Source: Flavitalea sp966112615
GTDB lineage: Bacteria > Bacteroidota > Bacteroidia > Chitinophagales > Chitinophagaceae
Direction: 5' to 3'
Length of the DNA stretch: 64,000 nucleotides
Assembly (NCBI GenBank): GCA_966112615.1
Contig: CBHWDO010000005.1
Coordinates: 124,001-188,000 of the forward strand
Every line of letters starts with the position of its first letter. Position 1 is the first letter of the stretch. The notes beneath the pieces are model-generated. The model was not told the origin of the DNA and searched no databases. It saw only the letters and a list, made by a program, of their open reading frames with translations. This document shows positions 48,055 to 56,680 of the stretch, piece by piece. Both the position numbers and the translations under genes were made by a program.

Positions 48055-50235
48055 ATGCGAAAATTCCTTATAGCGTTAAATATCATTTTAATGGGTCTTC
48101 AAGTATCTGCCCAACAAAAGGACAGTATAACTTCCAGGCAATTAAAAGAAGTACTAATTCGGGCATGGACACGAAAGGATATATCAAGGCTTCCACAGGT
48201 TTATAACCTTATGAACCTTGCGGGGAAGAAAACGGAGCTGATCCAAATGAGTGGATTACATGCAAATGTTGCGATTAAAACTTCAAGACAGGTATTTGCT
48301 AAAATTCCAGGTGTATTTGTGTATGATATGGATGGTAGCGGCAACCAGGTAAATATTGCCACCAGAGGGCTAGACCCACACCGGAGTTGGGAATATAATA
48401 ACCGTCAAAACGGGATCCTTATAAATTCAGACATGTATGGTTATCCTGCAAGCCATTACAGTGCACCAATGGAAAGTTACGAAAATATAGAACTGATAAG
48501 GGGTACAGGCTCACTACAATATGGAGCACAGTTTGGAGGAATGATCAATTATGTTACTAAAAAACCTGACAGTACCAAACTTTTAAATTTTGAAAGTATC
48601 AATACAGCAGGTTCATTTAATCTTCTTTCAACTTACAATGCAATAAGCGGTACCTATAAAAAATTCAGTTACTACGCATATTATCACCGAAGACATTCTG
48701 ATGGATATCGCAAAAGCAATGAATCAGATGCGAATGCTCAATTTGTTCAACTAAATTATCAATTAACCGATAAGCTTAAGATAAGAGGTGAATTTGGACG
48801 ATCTACCTATTTACATAGAATGCCAGGGCCTCTAAATGATAGCATGTTTAGAGAGGATCCTACAATTAGTACAAGAGATAGAAATTATTTCAGTCCTGAT
48901 ATTTATGTACCCTCAGTTTCTTTGCATTACCAGGCCAACAAAGATCTGAATATGCAATTGACAGCATCCGGTTTGTACGGAACCCGTAACAGTGTTTTGT
49001 ATGATGCTTTTGCAAACATAAAAGATTCAATCAATCCAAATACGCTACAGTATAAAAACAGGCAGGTTGACATTGATAATTTTCATAGCAGAACAATAGA
49101 GTTTCGAATGATGAAGATTTATTCTATTGGTAAGTTTTCCTCTAATCTTTCTGCTGGATTTAATTATATGAACAATGACCTTCACCGAAGGCAACTAGGT
49201 AAAGGCACCACAGGTTCTGATTATAATATGGATCTTGCTGAGCCAGGATTTGGAAGGGATTTACATTTCCTTTCTCAGAATATTGCAGTATTTGCAGAAA
49301 ATGCTTTTCATATAGGAAAGCAATTGATAGTATCACCCGGAGTAAGGTTTGAACAAGGACAATCTACAATGGAAGGAAACATATCATATTATCCATCAAA
49401 TCAAGTACCTAATAAAATTAAACACAAATTCCTTCTTCCTGGTATAGGCTTACAATGGAACTTATCAGAAGAAAATAATTTTTATGCAGGGTATACAGCA
49501 TCATACAGGCCGGTTATTTTTAAGGATATTATTCCAGCATCTGTGTATGAAAAAATAGACAATAACCTGCGAGATGCCCGCGGATACAACCTGGAAGCAG
49601 GTTTCAGGGGAAAATATAAAAGCCGGTTAACTTACGATGTAAACTTGTTTAGTCTTCTTTATAAAAACAGGATGGGTACACTTGTATTGCAGGATGATAA
49701 CGGGCAATCATACACTTTTAAAACCAATATAGGCGACAGTCGAACAAACGGAGTCGAAGGATTTTTTCAATATAAATTTCCAATTGGAAAAGATTTGCTT
49801 GCAGGATTCTTTACTTCAATAGCCTATATGGATGCCCGTTATATAAGGGGAGAAGTATCTATTGGAAGTTCCAACAAAAGTATACGGAATAATAAGGTCG
49901 AATCTGCTCCCGAATGGATCATTAGATCTGGCATTGAATTTCAATACCAGGCCTTAAGTGCTTCAATTCTGTACAGCTTCACGGACAAAACATATTCCGA
50001 TGCTTTGAATACAATCATTCCTCCTGCAAGTGGTGCAAGAGGATTAACTCCCGGGTATCAACTCGTGGACCTGAATATTTCATACAGAACTATGAGTCTT
50101 CTTCAGATCAAGGCAGGTTTAAACAATATTTTCAATCATCAATATTTCACCAAACGTCCGGCATTCTATCCCGGTCCTGGCATCTGGCCAGGCGATGGAA
50201 GGAATATGTATGTTACGGTTGGAATTCGCCTGTGA
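48055..50235 (+). CDS. TonB-dependent receptor, FecA/siderophore type
   Basis: 726 residues. Signal peptide MRKFLIALNIILMGLQVSAQ, then directly the plug (no carboxypeptidase-regulatory domain): TSRQVFAKIPGVFVYDMDGS, NIATRGLDPHRSWEYNNRQN, ENIELIRGTGSLQYGAQFGG. The barrel has the ferric-citrate/siderophore receptor flavour (LLPGIGLQWNLSEENNFYAG, RDARGYNLEAGFRGKYKSRL) and ends NMYVTVGIRL. Likely ligand is an iron chelate, but neither FecI/FecR nor siderophore genes are nearby. A/T-rich codon use relative to the flanks. Its stop abuts the stop of the convergent TlpA gene with no gap. Confidence 0.88.
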   Translation: MRKFLIALNIILMGLQVSAQQKDSITSRQLKEVLIRAWTRKDISRLPQVYNLMNLAGKKTELIQMSGLHANVAIKTSRQVFAKIPGVFVYDMDGSGNQVNIATRGLDPHRSWEYNNRQNGILINSDMYGYPASHYSAPMESYENIELIRGTGSLQYGAQFGGMINYVTKKPDSTKLLNFESINTAGSFNLLSTYNAISGTYKKFSYYAYYHRRHSDGYRKSNESDANAQFVQLNYQLTDKLKIRGEFGRSTYLHRMPGPLNDSMFREDPTISTRDRNYFSPDIYVPSVSLHYQANKDLNMQLTASGLYGTRNSVLYDAFANIKDSINPNTLQYKNRQVDIDNFHSRTIEFRMMKIYSIGKFSSNLSAGFNYMNNDLHRRQLGKGTTGSDYNMDLAEPGFGRDLHFLSQNIAVFAENAFHIGKQLIVSPGVRFEQGQSTMEGNISYYPSNQVPNKIKHKFLLPGIGLQWNLSEENNFYAGYTASYRPVIFKDIIPASVYEKIDNNLRDARGYNLEAGFRGKYKSRLTYDVNLFSLLYKNRMGTLVLQDDNGQSYTFKTNIGDSRTNGVEGFFQYKFPIGKDLLAGFFTSIAYMDARYIRGEVSIGSSNKSIRNNKVESAPEWIIRSGIEFQYQALSASILYSFTDKTYSDALNTIIPPASGARGLTPGYQLVDLNISYRTMSLLQIKAGLNNIFNHQYFTKRPAFYPGPGIWPGDGRNMYVTVGIRL

Positions 50236-50751
50236 TCAATTCAAAAGCTTCTTATACTGCTGAGAATCGTAATTATCCATGCCATCCACTCTTTTGATCA
50301 GCTTACCATTTTCATTGAAAATAAAAGTAGCCGGAATGCCCTGCACATTGAATAATTCTGGTAGCTGCTCAGCCGGGTAATATATTGGCAGCATCAGGTT
50401 GTTTTCCATCACATATGATTTTGCTTTTTCAAAATCATCGTCGAGCGACAGCATTACAAATGCAACTTTACTTTGGTCAACAGAGGCCGAAAGTTTTTGA
50501 ATAGATGGCATTTCTCTTCTGCAGGGAGGACACCAGGTGGCCCATAGGTTTACAAATACTTTTTTGCCCTTGAGGGATTGAAGATCTATGGTATTTCCTT
50601 TAACATCTTTAATGGTGAAAGCTGGTATGGAGGCGGCATTAGGATCCGCTGCCTGGGTCGTTTCAGTAGCTATTGGTTCTTCTTTTGTTTCATTTTTGCA
50701 GGAAGAAGATATTGCGGCGATGATCAGCAGTGACCAAATCATTTGTTTCAT
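50236..50751 (-). CDS. TlpA-family thioredoxin-like lipoprotein
   Basis: 171 residues from the ATG at 50749-50751. Lipoprotein signal MKQMIWSLLIIAAISSSC with the acyl Cys at position 18, then an acidic/Thr linker. AhpC/TSA-Redoxin domain: IPAFTIKDVKGNTIDLQSLK, active site NLWATWCPPCRREMP, and cis-Pro segment NVQGIPATFIFNENG. It reduces or isomerises periplasmic disulfides, for instance in cytochrome maturation. The membrane-anchored form is usual in Bacteroidota. Confidence 0.93.
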   Translation of the reverse strand: MKQMIWSLLIIAAISSSCKNETKEEPIATETTQAADPNAASIPAFTIKDVKGNTIDLQSLKGKKVFVNLWATWCPPCRREMPSIQKLSASVDQSKVAFVMLSLDDDFEKAKSYVMENNLMLPIYYPAEQLPELFNVQGIPATFIFNENGKLIKRVDGMDNYDSQQYKKLLN

Positions 50752-50803
50752 ATTTTTTCCGTTGAGCGGCAAAGTAACTGTTTACCGAACCAATTTATAT
50801 CAA

Positions 50804-51895
50804 TCAATTCGTTAATTCCTGCATTGTTCTAAAAATTGACCTGAAGGTTTCATCCTGGTCGAATGGAGAAGTTGGCTGATTCTTGTAACAATCATTTATA
50901 AAAGCCTGTGTTGGAGACCAAACAGTATGCATCACACCCAGGAACCTTGGCTTCATAGCATCAGTTGCCTGCATCCTGAAATCCCGCATGTCTTTTACCT
51001 GGATTGCAGCCAGTGCAGGATCCCTCCAGGTTCCGGTAATAACATCAAAACCTTTCATGGCAAAATAATAAGCTGTTTTATCTGGTCTTTCATAATGCCA
51101 GTCGCAGATAACCACGTCTTTCTGAATCATATCAACAGCCCTGTATGTATCATTTCCACTGGCTTCCCAAATGCCAAGGCCGGTAGTATTTCCATCAATT
51201 AACCGGTCACCCCAGATCCATAATCGCCGGTTCTTCTTAGCCAGGTGATCCCTTATTTTATTTACCTCGTTGGCAAATAATACAGAGCGGTCTTTACCCT
51301 TACATCTTGGGCAATTTTTATCTGCTATATAAAATACCTCATCCATTCCTGCATGGAAATTTTTGGCTTCAAAAACATCACAGATCTCATCTACCAGGTC
51401 GAATACAACTTTGTGTACATCGGGATGAAGAGGGCAGTAGCTTTTACAGTAAAGACTGTCGGCATTGGGCCATTTGTATTCTTTTGGAAATTTTACTCCC
51501 GGAGTTTCATCAAACTGCGGATATACCTTCAGTAACTTTCCTGGTGTGGATGCCCAGGATTGGTGACCAAAAAGGTTTACCAGCGGAACAATAGTGATTC
51601 CATTTTCCTTACATAAAGCCAGTATCTTTTTAGCCTGATCTTTATTCAAAACATTATTTCCCGCCAGTTCAGGCCTGGATTGATACTGGTAGTAATAATC
51701 TACCCGGAGTAAAATATTGTTGACCTTCCGGGGAACCATTTCATTTTTGATGAAAAGCAGAAATGAATCCAGTCCCTGTGGATTGGGTATTCCGATAGAA
51801 ACAGAACGAACCGGAAAGAAACTGTCAATACCATTCTGGGAATAGCCATAAATAAAATGGAACAGCAGGGTCAGGAGGGTCAAATATTTTTTCAT
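50804..51895 (-). CDS. Family 20 glycoside hydrolase-like protein
   Basis: 363 residues from the ATG at 51893-51895, signal peptide MKKYLTLLTLLFHFIYGYSQ. A TIM barrel with GH20 features: the early IVPLVNLFGHQSW and the catalytic Asp-Glu pair in NFHAGMDEVFYIADKNCPRC, which matches the HxGxDE motif of beta-N-acetylhexosaminidases. Four Cys in two CxxC-like clusters around the active site are unusual. There is no N-terminal GH20b domain; the whole protein is a single compact domain. Probably acts on GlcNAc-containing glycans outside the inner membrane; activity unproven. Confidence 0.75.
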   Translation of the reverse strand: MKKYLTLLTLLFHFIYGYSQNGIDSFFPVRSVSIGIPNPQGLDSFLLFIKNEMVPRKVNNILLRVDYYYQYQSRPELAGNNVLNKDQAKKILALCKENGITIVPLVNLFGHQSWASTPGKLLKVYPQFDETPGVKFPKEYKWPNADSLYCKSYCPLHPDVHKVVFDLVDEICDVFEAKNFHAGMDEVFYIADKNCPRCKGKDRSVLFANEVNKIRDHLAKKNRRLWIWGDRLIDGNTTGLGIWEASGNDTYRAVDMIQKDVVICDWHYERPDKTAYYFAMKGFDVITGTWRDPALAAIQVKDMRDFRMQATDAMKPRFLGVMHTVWSPTQAFINDCYKNQPTSPFDQDETFRSIFRTMQELTN

Positions 51896-52044
51896 ATAAA
51901 TCATTGGTTTTCCAAGATAAAAAATTGAATGGATGATACGAATTCAGAATCTAATCCGTTTATTTTAAATTCGGAACAATAATTGCAAACTGTAGTTTTC
52001 CTATCCTTATTAAAACCGCAAACATTTACTGAAAATCACAACGC

Positions 52045-52899
52045 ATGCGGTCTTTTTTAATCCTGATCTGTTTCCTTCCATTGGGAACTATTGCACAAAG
52101 CAGGGTACATATTTCTGTTTTTGGAGGAACTTCCAACTACCAGGGAGATCTTCAACCCAAAAGATTTACTTATAACCAGTCGAAATTTGCCTTTGGAGGC
52201 GGACTTCGTTATGATATTACCGAGCGGATCGCTTTAAGAGGTGAATTGCGTTACGGACAGCTTCAGGCGGCAGATTCCCTGAATCCTCCTAATCTCCGGG
52301 GTAGGAACCTAAGTTTCCAGTCACGGTTATACGAAGCAAGCCTACTGGCTGAATATTCATTTGGCGATATTCTTGAAAAAAAGATCGTTCCTTATGTATT
52401 TGGCGGAATTGCGGCATTTCATTTCAGTCCTTACACTACATACAATGGTCGCAGGGTTTACCTTCAGCCATTGGGTACGGAAGGGCAGGGGCTTGCAGCC
52501 TATCCCGATAAAAAGAAATATAAACTTAACCAGTTTGCGGTTCCGGCCGGAGCAGGGGTTCGTTTTGCCGTAAATGAAAATGTTGACCTTAGCTTTGAAA
52601 TTGGTTACCGGTTAACCTTCACCGATTATCTTGATGACGTGAGCGGTTCTTTTGCTGATGAAAACCTTCTTCGGACAGGAAGCGGACAGTTAGCAGTAGA
52701 TGTTTCCTATCGTTCTGATGAATTAAAGGATGGCAATCCATTATACCCTGCTGAGGGAACTAAGAGGGGAGGAAATTTTAAGGACAGCTACTACTTTACT
52801 GGCATCACAGCCGCTTTCCGGATCTTCGACATTGGTTATAAGAACAGGTCTTACCAGGGCAGAGGTTCCGGAAAACAGATGGGATGTTATAAATTCTAA
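52045..52899 (+). CDS. Outer-membrane beta-barrel protein (DUF6089-like)
   Basis: 284 residues, signal peptide MRSFLILICFLPLGTIAQSR. Opens with VHISVFGGTSNYQGDLQPKR, typical of the Bacteroidota DUF6089 barrel group, then alternating strands (YDITERIALRGELRYGQLQA, ASLLAEYSFGDILEK, VPYVFGGIAAFHFSP, DLSFEIGYRLTFTDYLDDVS). Function unknown, probably structural or transport. Stop codon overlaps the convergent DUF3857 gene by 4 bp. The 140 bp upstream carry no recognisable feature. Confidence 0.82.
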   Translation: MRSFLILICFLPLGTIAQSRVHISVFGGTSNYQGDLQPKRFTYNQSKFAFGGGLRYDITERIALRGELRYGQLQAADSLNPPNLRGRNLSFQSRLYEASLLAEYSFGDILEKKIVPYVFGGIAAFHFSPYTTYNGRRVYLQPLGTEGQGLAAYPDKKKYKLNQFAVPAGAGVRFAVNENVDLSFEIGYRLTFTDYLDDVSGSFADENLLRTGSGQLAVDVSYRSDELKDGNPLYPAEGTKRGGNFKDSYYFTGITAAFRIFDIGYKNRSYQGRGSGKQMGCYKF

Positions 52900-54779
52900 G
52901 AATTCTTTTTTATTACTATACGCTGGGATTCTTCCCTTATAACCTCATCAAAGAAAGTTCTGACTTCATTATACTTTGAAGCAGGAATTCTGTGATCTAT
53001 TAGCGTCAAGGTAACAACCGAAATTATCTTATTGCCTTCCATTTTATAATCTGATTTGTACAATGCATATGTACATTCCAAAGATCTCGGTTTTGGCATG
53101 GCATCTATTACAAATCCTTCAGGCATTTCAAAAGTGGTGGTATCTGTTTTAATAAAAGGATGACTAAAATAATAATCAAGCTTCCTTTCGTCGTATTTAG
53201 GCAGCTTAACTGACCAGAACTTATAAAGCCTCGGAGATATGAACATCTTCGATCCTGCAATGAATTCAGGGATCTTTTCAAATGAAGCTGTTATTTTCAT
53301 GTTTCTGCCATCCTGGTTCAGTGCAGGACTCATGGAAAATTCATCCGGCTGTTTCAATCCAATTCTGAAAACTGCATATTCTTTCAATACATCCGGCTTT
53401 TCAATAACTAGTGCCTGCATTACCTGGTGATATTCACCACTTGTAAATATATTTTGCTCCATCATTCCTCTACCTTCTTCATCTATCTTAATTATTGAAG
53501 TTGAATTGAAGATATTTTCTCCAGGCCTACTTTTAGGCGTTGCAACAAGCTTACCTCCGTTTTCTGTAAGTAATAATGCATTCCTGTTTTCAGTAGATGT
53601 ACCAAGCACACCAAAGTCATTGGTCTTACTTGTACACTCCAGCCAGACGGTATCCTTCTGCATAGGAACACAAAGTATAACGTGGTTCTCCGATTTGGCA
53701 GGAAAGTCAGCATCCATCGGCGTAACATTTACACCTGCATTAATAGTGGCCGGGTAACTTTTTATACCAACTGCTTTCAACGTAGCACGCATATAATTGG
53801 TCAGCGCTTTACAATCACCATATTTCTTTTGATCAGTAAAGGTTGCAGAGAAGGGTTTAAAACCTCCAATTCCTAATTGTATACTTACATACCTGAAATT
53901 ATCCTGCATGTATTTATACAGGATGGCCGCTTTTTCTACATCAGTTGCCGCATTCCTGGTCAGACCTTTATAAAACTCTACACGTTCGGCTGGTAAATTA
54001 TCCTGGTCTTTAAAAAGATCATAAGACCATTTCCCATAGGAAGCCCAACTGGACTGGTTTCCAGGATAGTCATCATATTTGAATTGTGTAGGCGCCAGTT
54101 TGATACAGGGATACTTTTCGTAATCATTCAACGAACCTTCTTCATAAGTCAATGCCGGAATATCTTTTACAGACCAGGTATATGTTTTATACTTATCATC
54201 TTCAGAAATTACAGCCTTGAGATCTGAATTTAAGTTCTTGTACCTCAACTGAAGTGATTTAGCAACTTTTGCTGTAAATGTCGACTGCTGGATACTTACT
54301 GCAGGAAAACTAAACCGGTAGGTTGGATAACCAAGTATTCCTTTCATCCTCAAAGTATATTTATACTCAACTGTAACCGGGTAACGAGTTGCAGGCACAC
54401 GGAAATATGTTATATAACCATCAGAGATTAAGTCTTCACCGAATGCTACCGTTTGAAGATCCTTTCTCTTGTACCGGTTGATGACTTCGCCATTGGCATC
54501 CATCAGATTTATTTCTACATCATCAAGAGATTGAAACTTATCAGTATACTCATTGAAAACAAGTTCGCCTTTACCTGCTTCATGCAATACTGTTATTACT
54601 TTATGATAAGTAATATTTGCGCGATCTATATCATTCGCTTCAAATAACACTTTTTCATACCTTCTTACAACCAGTGCATTCTTACGAAGTTCTTCCGGGA
54701 TCGATGCTATGGAATAATTATTCTGAGCAAATGAATGAATTGCCGATAATAGCAATCCTATAATCAATATTTTTTTCAT
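52896..54779 (-). CDS. DUF3857/transglutaminase-like protein, catalytic residues kept
   Basis: 627 residues, signal peptide MKKILIIGLLLSAIHSFAQN. DUF3857 domain at about 50-230 (EEVLxxx region VLFEANDIDRANITYHKVIT; TYEEGSLNDYEKYPCIKLAP), then a transglutaminase-like core about 265-390: Cys in KKYGDCKALTNYMRATLKAV, His in SENHVILCV, Glu instead of Asp in VWLECTSK. The C-terminal ~200 residues are beta-rich (DUF3858-type). Periplasmic or surface location likely. Third gene of a coupled triplet; its ATG shares the A of the preceding TGA stop. Confidence 0.85.
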   Translation of the reverse strand: MKKILIIGLLLSAIHSFAQNNYSIASIPEELRKNALVVRRYEKVLFEANDIDRANITYHKVITVLHEAGKGELVFNEYTDKFQSLDDVEINLMDANGEVINRYKRKDLQTVAFGEDLISDGYITYFRVPATRYPVTVEYKYTLRMKGILGYPTYRFSFPAVSIQQSTFTAKVAKSLQLRYKNLNSDLKAVISEDDKYKTYTWSVKDIPALTYEEGSLNDYEKYPCIKLAPTQFKYDDYPGNQSSWASYGKWSYDLFKDQDNLPAERVEFYKGLTRNAATDVEKAAILYKYMQDNFRYVSIQLGIGGFKPFSATFTDQKKYGDCKALTNYMRATLKAVGIKSYPATINAGVNVTPMDADFPAKSENHVILCVPMQKDTVWLECTSKTNDFGVLGTSTENRNALLLTENGGKLVATPKSRPGENIFNSTSIIKIDEEGRGMMEQNIFTSGEYHQVMQALVIEKPDVLKEYAVFRIGLKQPDEFSMSPALNQDGRNMKITASFEKIPEFIAGSKMFISPRLYKFWSVKLPKYDERKLDYYFSHPFIKTDTTTFEMPEGFVIDAMPKPRSLECTYALYKSDYKMEGNKIISVVTLTLIDHRIPASKYNEVRTFFDEVIREESQRIVIKKNS

Positions 54780-56680
54780 CAGGATTTTTTTAAGATGACC
54801 TGTTCATTAAGCATTTCAAACATTTTCTTGTAGAACTCCTGTATCTGGGGGTAATCTTCCATACCATACCAACTGGCTTTTGTTTCCAGTTTCATTCTCA
54901 TAAGTATTACAGGGTTGTTGGGATCAGTTAAGTATTCTCTTGTAAAACTTATGGATTTATCAGGAGTTGACAACATCACACTTTTAGGCAATGCATCCAC
55001 ACTCATTCCTTCCGGAAACTTAATGTGAACTGTAGAACTGATTAATTTCCTGTATCCAAAGTTTATATTGCTGTTTCGGCTCTTGCTTACAAAAGGATTT
55101 TGATCAAGTCCATTAAAGAAATTAGTATTCAGTAAAACATAGTCTCCACTTTTTTGCAAAGCGGAACTGAATTTCACCGAATGGCGATAAGGTACACTGT
55201 CTGTTTGTTCATTTATACTTTCAAAAGACTTTAGTGAACCATTGGGCAACGCATCGCGATATTTTCTATCAACATACACTTTTGGAGCCGACAAATACTT
55301 TCGCAATTCTTCCATGCGGGCATAGTCTATGGCAGTGCAGGAACTTTGTGCATGAAGGCTATCACCTTCCAACGACATCTGTACACTAACATTCCATCGG
55401 TAAAGTCCTTTTTCATCTTTTATGTTAATCAGTCCGCCATCTTTTCTCTTCATCAACAAGGCATTAGTATTAAGGATCTCAGGTGGAAATAAAGATGATG
55501 GCAGAAACCTGTCGGAAGCATCAAGTATATATTGCTTTCCATCAATGTCAACATGGGCAACTACTTTATTAAACTGATCCACAAATGGAACATTCGGATA
55601 AACCATTCCATGACTTCTTTCACTAACAAGCAATGGGTCTGCATTCAGATCTGCATCTCTTAATATATTGATAAGCGCAAGATTTATATCAGCACTGCTT
55701 CCAGCCTTTTTATTCCATGCATCTTTTACCCCTCTTGAATACTTGCCATCCATTCCATTCCAGGCCATTTGTCTCTTAACAAATCCCAGCACCTGGTTCA
55801 TGCGGGTAAGTGGATCCATATCTTTGATCATCTTCAGAAAATCACCACTTCCTTCCAGGCTTTTATTTAGCTGCACTCCAAACATGGGTTCGGTTTCCAG
55901 GTTCCTGATCACTTCTTTCCATGAAGTCATGTGCTTTCTGCGGTTATAATAATCTCCTGTTGAATACAACTGGAACTCTACACGCTGAAGGTAATCCCTA
56001 CGTGCATCCATATAGGGTTCATCTGGCAAACCAGGAATATTCTCCATCGAAAATTGAACACGACCTGGTTCGCTGTTCACCTTTACTTTATTAGGATCTC
56101 CTTTTACAACATAAGAGAACTCGGCATTTGGTATGATATAAAGATCATAGGCGCTTTTTATGGTTGGTAGTGATTCCTGGAAATCCCAGTTCTCCAAACC
56201 TCCATAATGCTTCATTACACTGGTATACTGGTAATCAATGATACTGTTAACCTGTACTTTTGGAAAGGCGATCTTTACATGATTAACGTAAGGATTTGTT
56301 TTTTCACGATAGATCGATTTTGATTCTATGGGAATTCTTTCAATGGATCCATTTTCAGATTTGTTGATCGTAAAACCAGAAATATCCCGAATGTTTTCAA
56401 AATCACTTTCAACAAAAAATGGAATACTGATATCTGCAGCATCGAGACCATTTTCTTTGAGAACTTTGATACGATAATGATGTGTGGTAACAAGCTGGTA
56501 CCTGTCATCATAATTCGATACTGCTTCATGCAATAACACTACAGCTTTTGCTTCAGGATCAAAAGAACATTCTTTCAGTTCAAAATCAGCATTGACGGGC
56601 ATTCCAACAGATGCAAATTGGGCCATGGTCTTTTCTGAGAAAACCAGGAAAAGAGCAATGGCAAGAGAAAAGGATTTCAT
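54779..56680 (-). CDS. DUF3857/transglutaminase-like protein, catalytic Cys replaced
   Basis: 633 residues, signal peptide MKSFSLAIALFLVFSEKTMA. Same layout as its neighbours: DUF3857 (VVLLHEAVSNYDDRYQLVTT; INSIIDYQYTSVMKHYGGLE), transglutaminase-like core and C-terminal beta region. Aligning the core with the 52896 protein puts Ser where the catalytic Cys should be (KKAGSSADINLALINIL) and Lys for the His (DQFNKVVAHV), while Asp is kept (YILDASDRF). It is thus probably a binding or structural protein. TAATG overlap with the gene upstream and TGATG with the gene downstream. Confidence 0.85.
   Translation of the reverse strand: MKSFSLAIALFLVFSEKTMAQFASVGMPVNADFELKECSFDPEAKAVVLLHEAVSNYDDRYQLVTTHHYRIKVLKENGLDAADISIPFFVESDFENIRDISGFTINKSENGSIERIPIESKSIYREKTNPYVNHVKIAFPKVQVNSIIDYQYTSVMKHYGGLENWDFQESLPTIKSAYDLYIIPNAEFSYVVKGDPNKVKVNSEPGRVQFSMENIPGLPDEPYMDARRDYLQRVEFQLYSTGDYYNRRKHMTSWKEVIRNLETEPMFGVQLNKSLEGSGDFLKMIKDMDPLTRMNQVLGFVKRQMAWNGMDGKYSRGVKDAWNKKAGSSADINLALINILRDADLNADPLLVSERSHGMVYPNVPFVDQFNKVVAHVDIDGKQYILDASDRFLPSSLFPPEILNTNALLMKRKDGGLINIKDEKGLYRWNVSVQMSLEGDSLHAQSSCTAIDYARMEELRKYLSAPKVYVDRKYRDALPNGSLKSFESINEQTDSVPYRHSVKFSSALQKSGDYVLLNTNFFNGLDQNPFVSKSRNSNINFGYRKLISSTVHIKFPEGMSVDALPKSVMLSTPDKSISFTREYLTDPNNPVILMRMKLETKASWYGMEDYPQIQEFYKKMFEMLNEQVILKKS

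Noticed and set aside
46103..50235. Integrated element with attL/attR at tRNA-Pro
   Set aside because: No integrase or transposase and no second copy of the tRNA 3' end were found in the sequence following; kept only as a composition-based suggestion.
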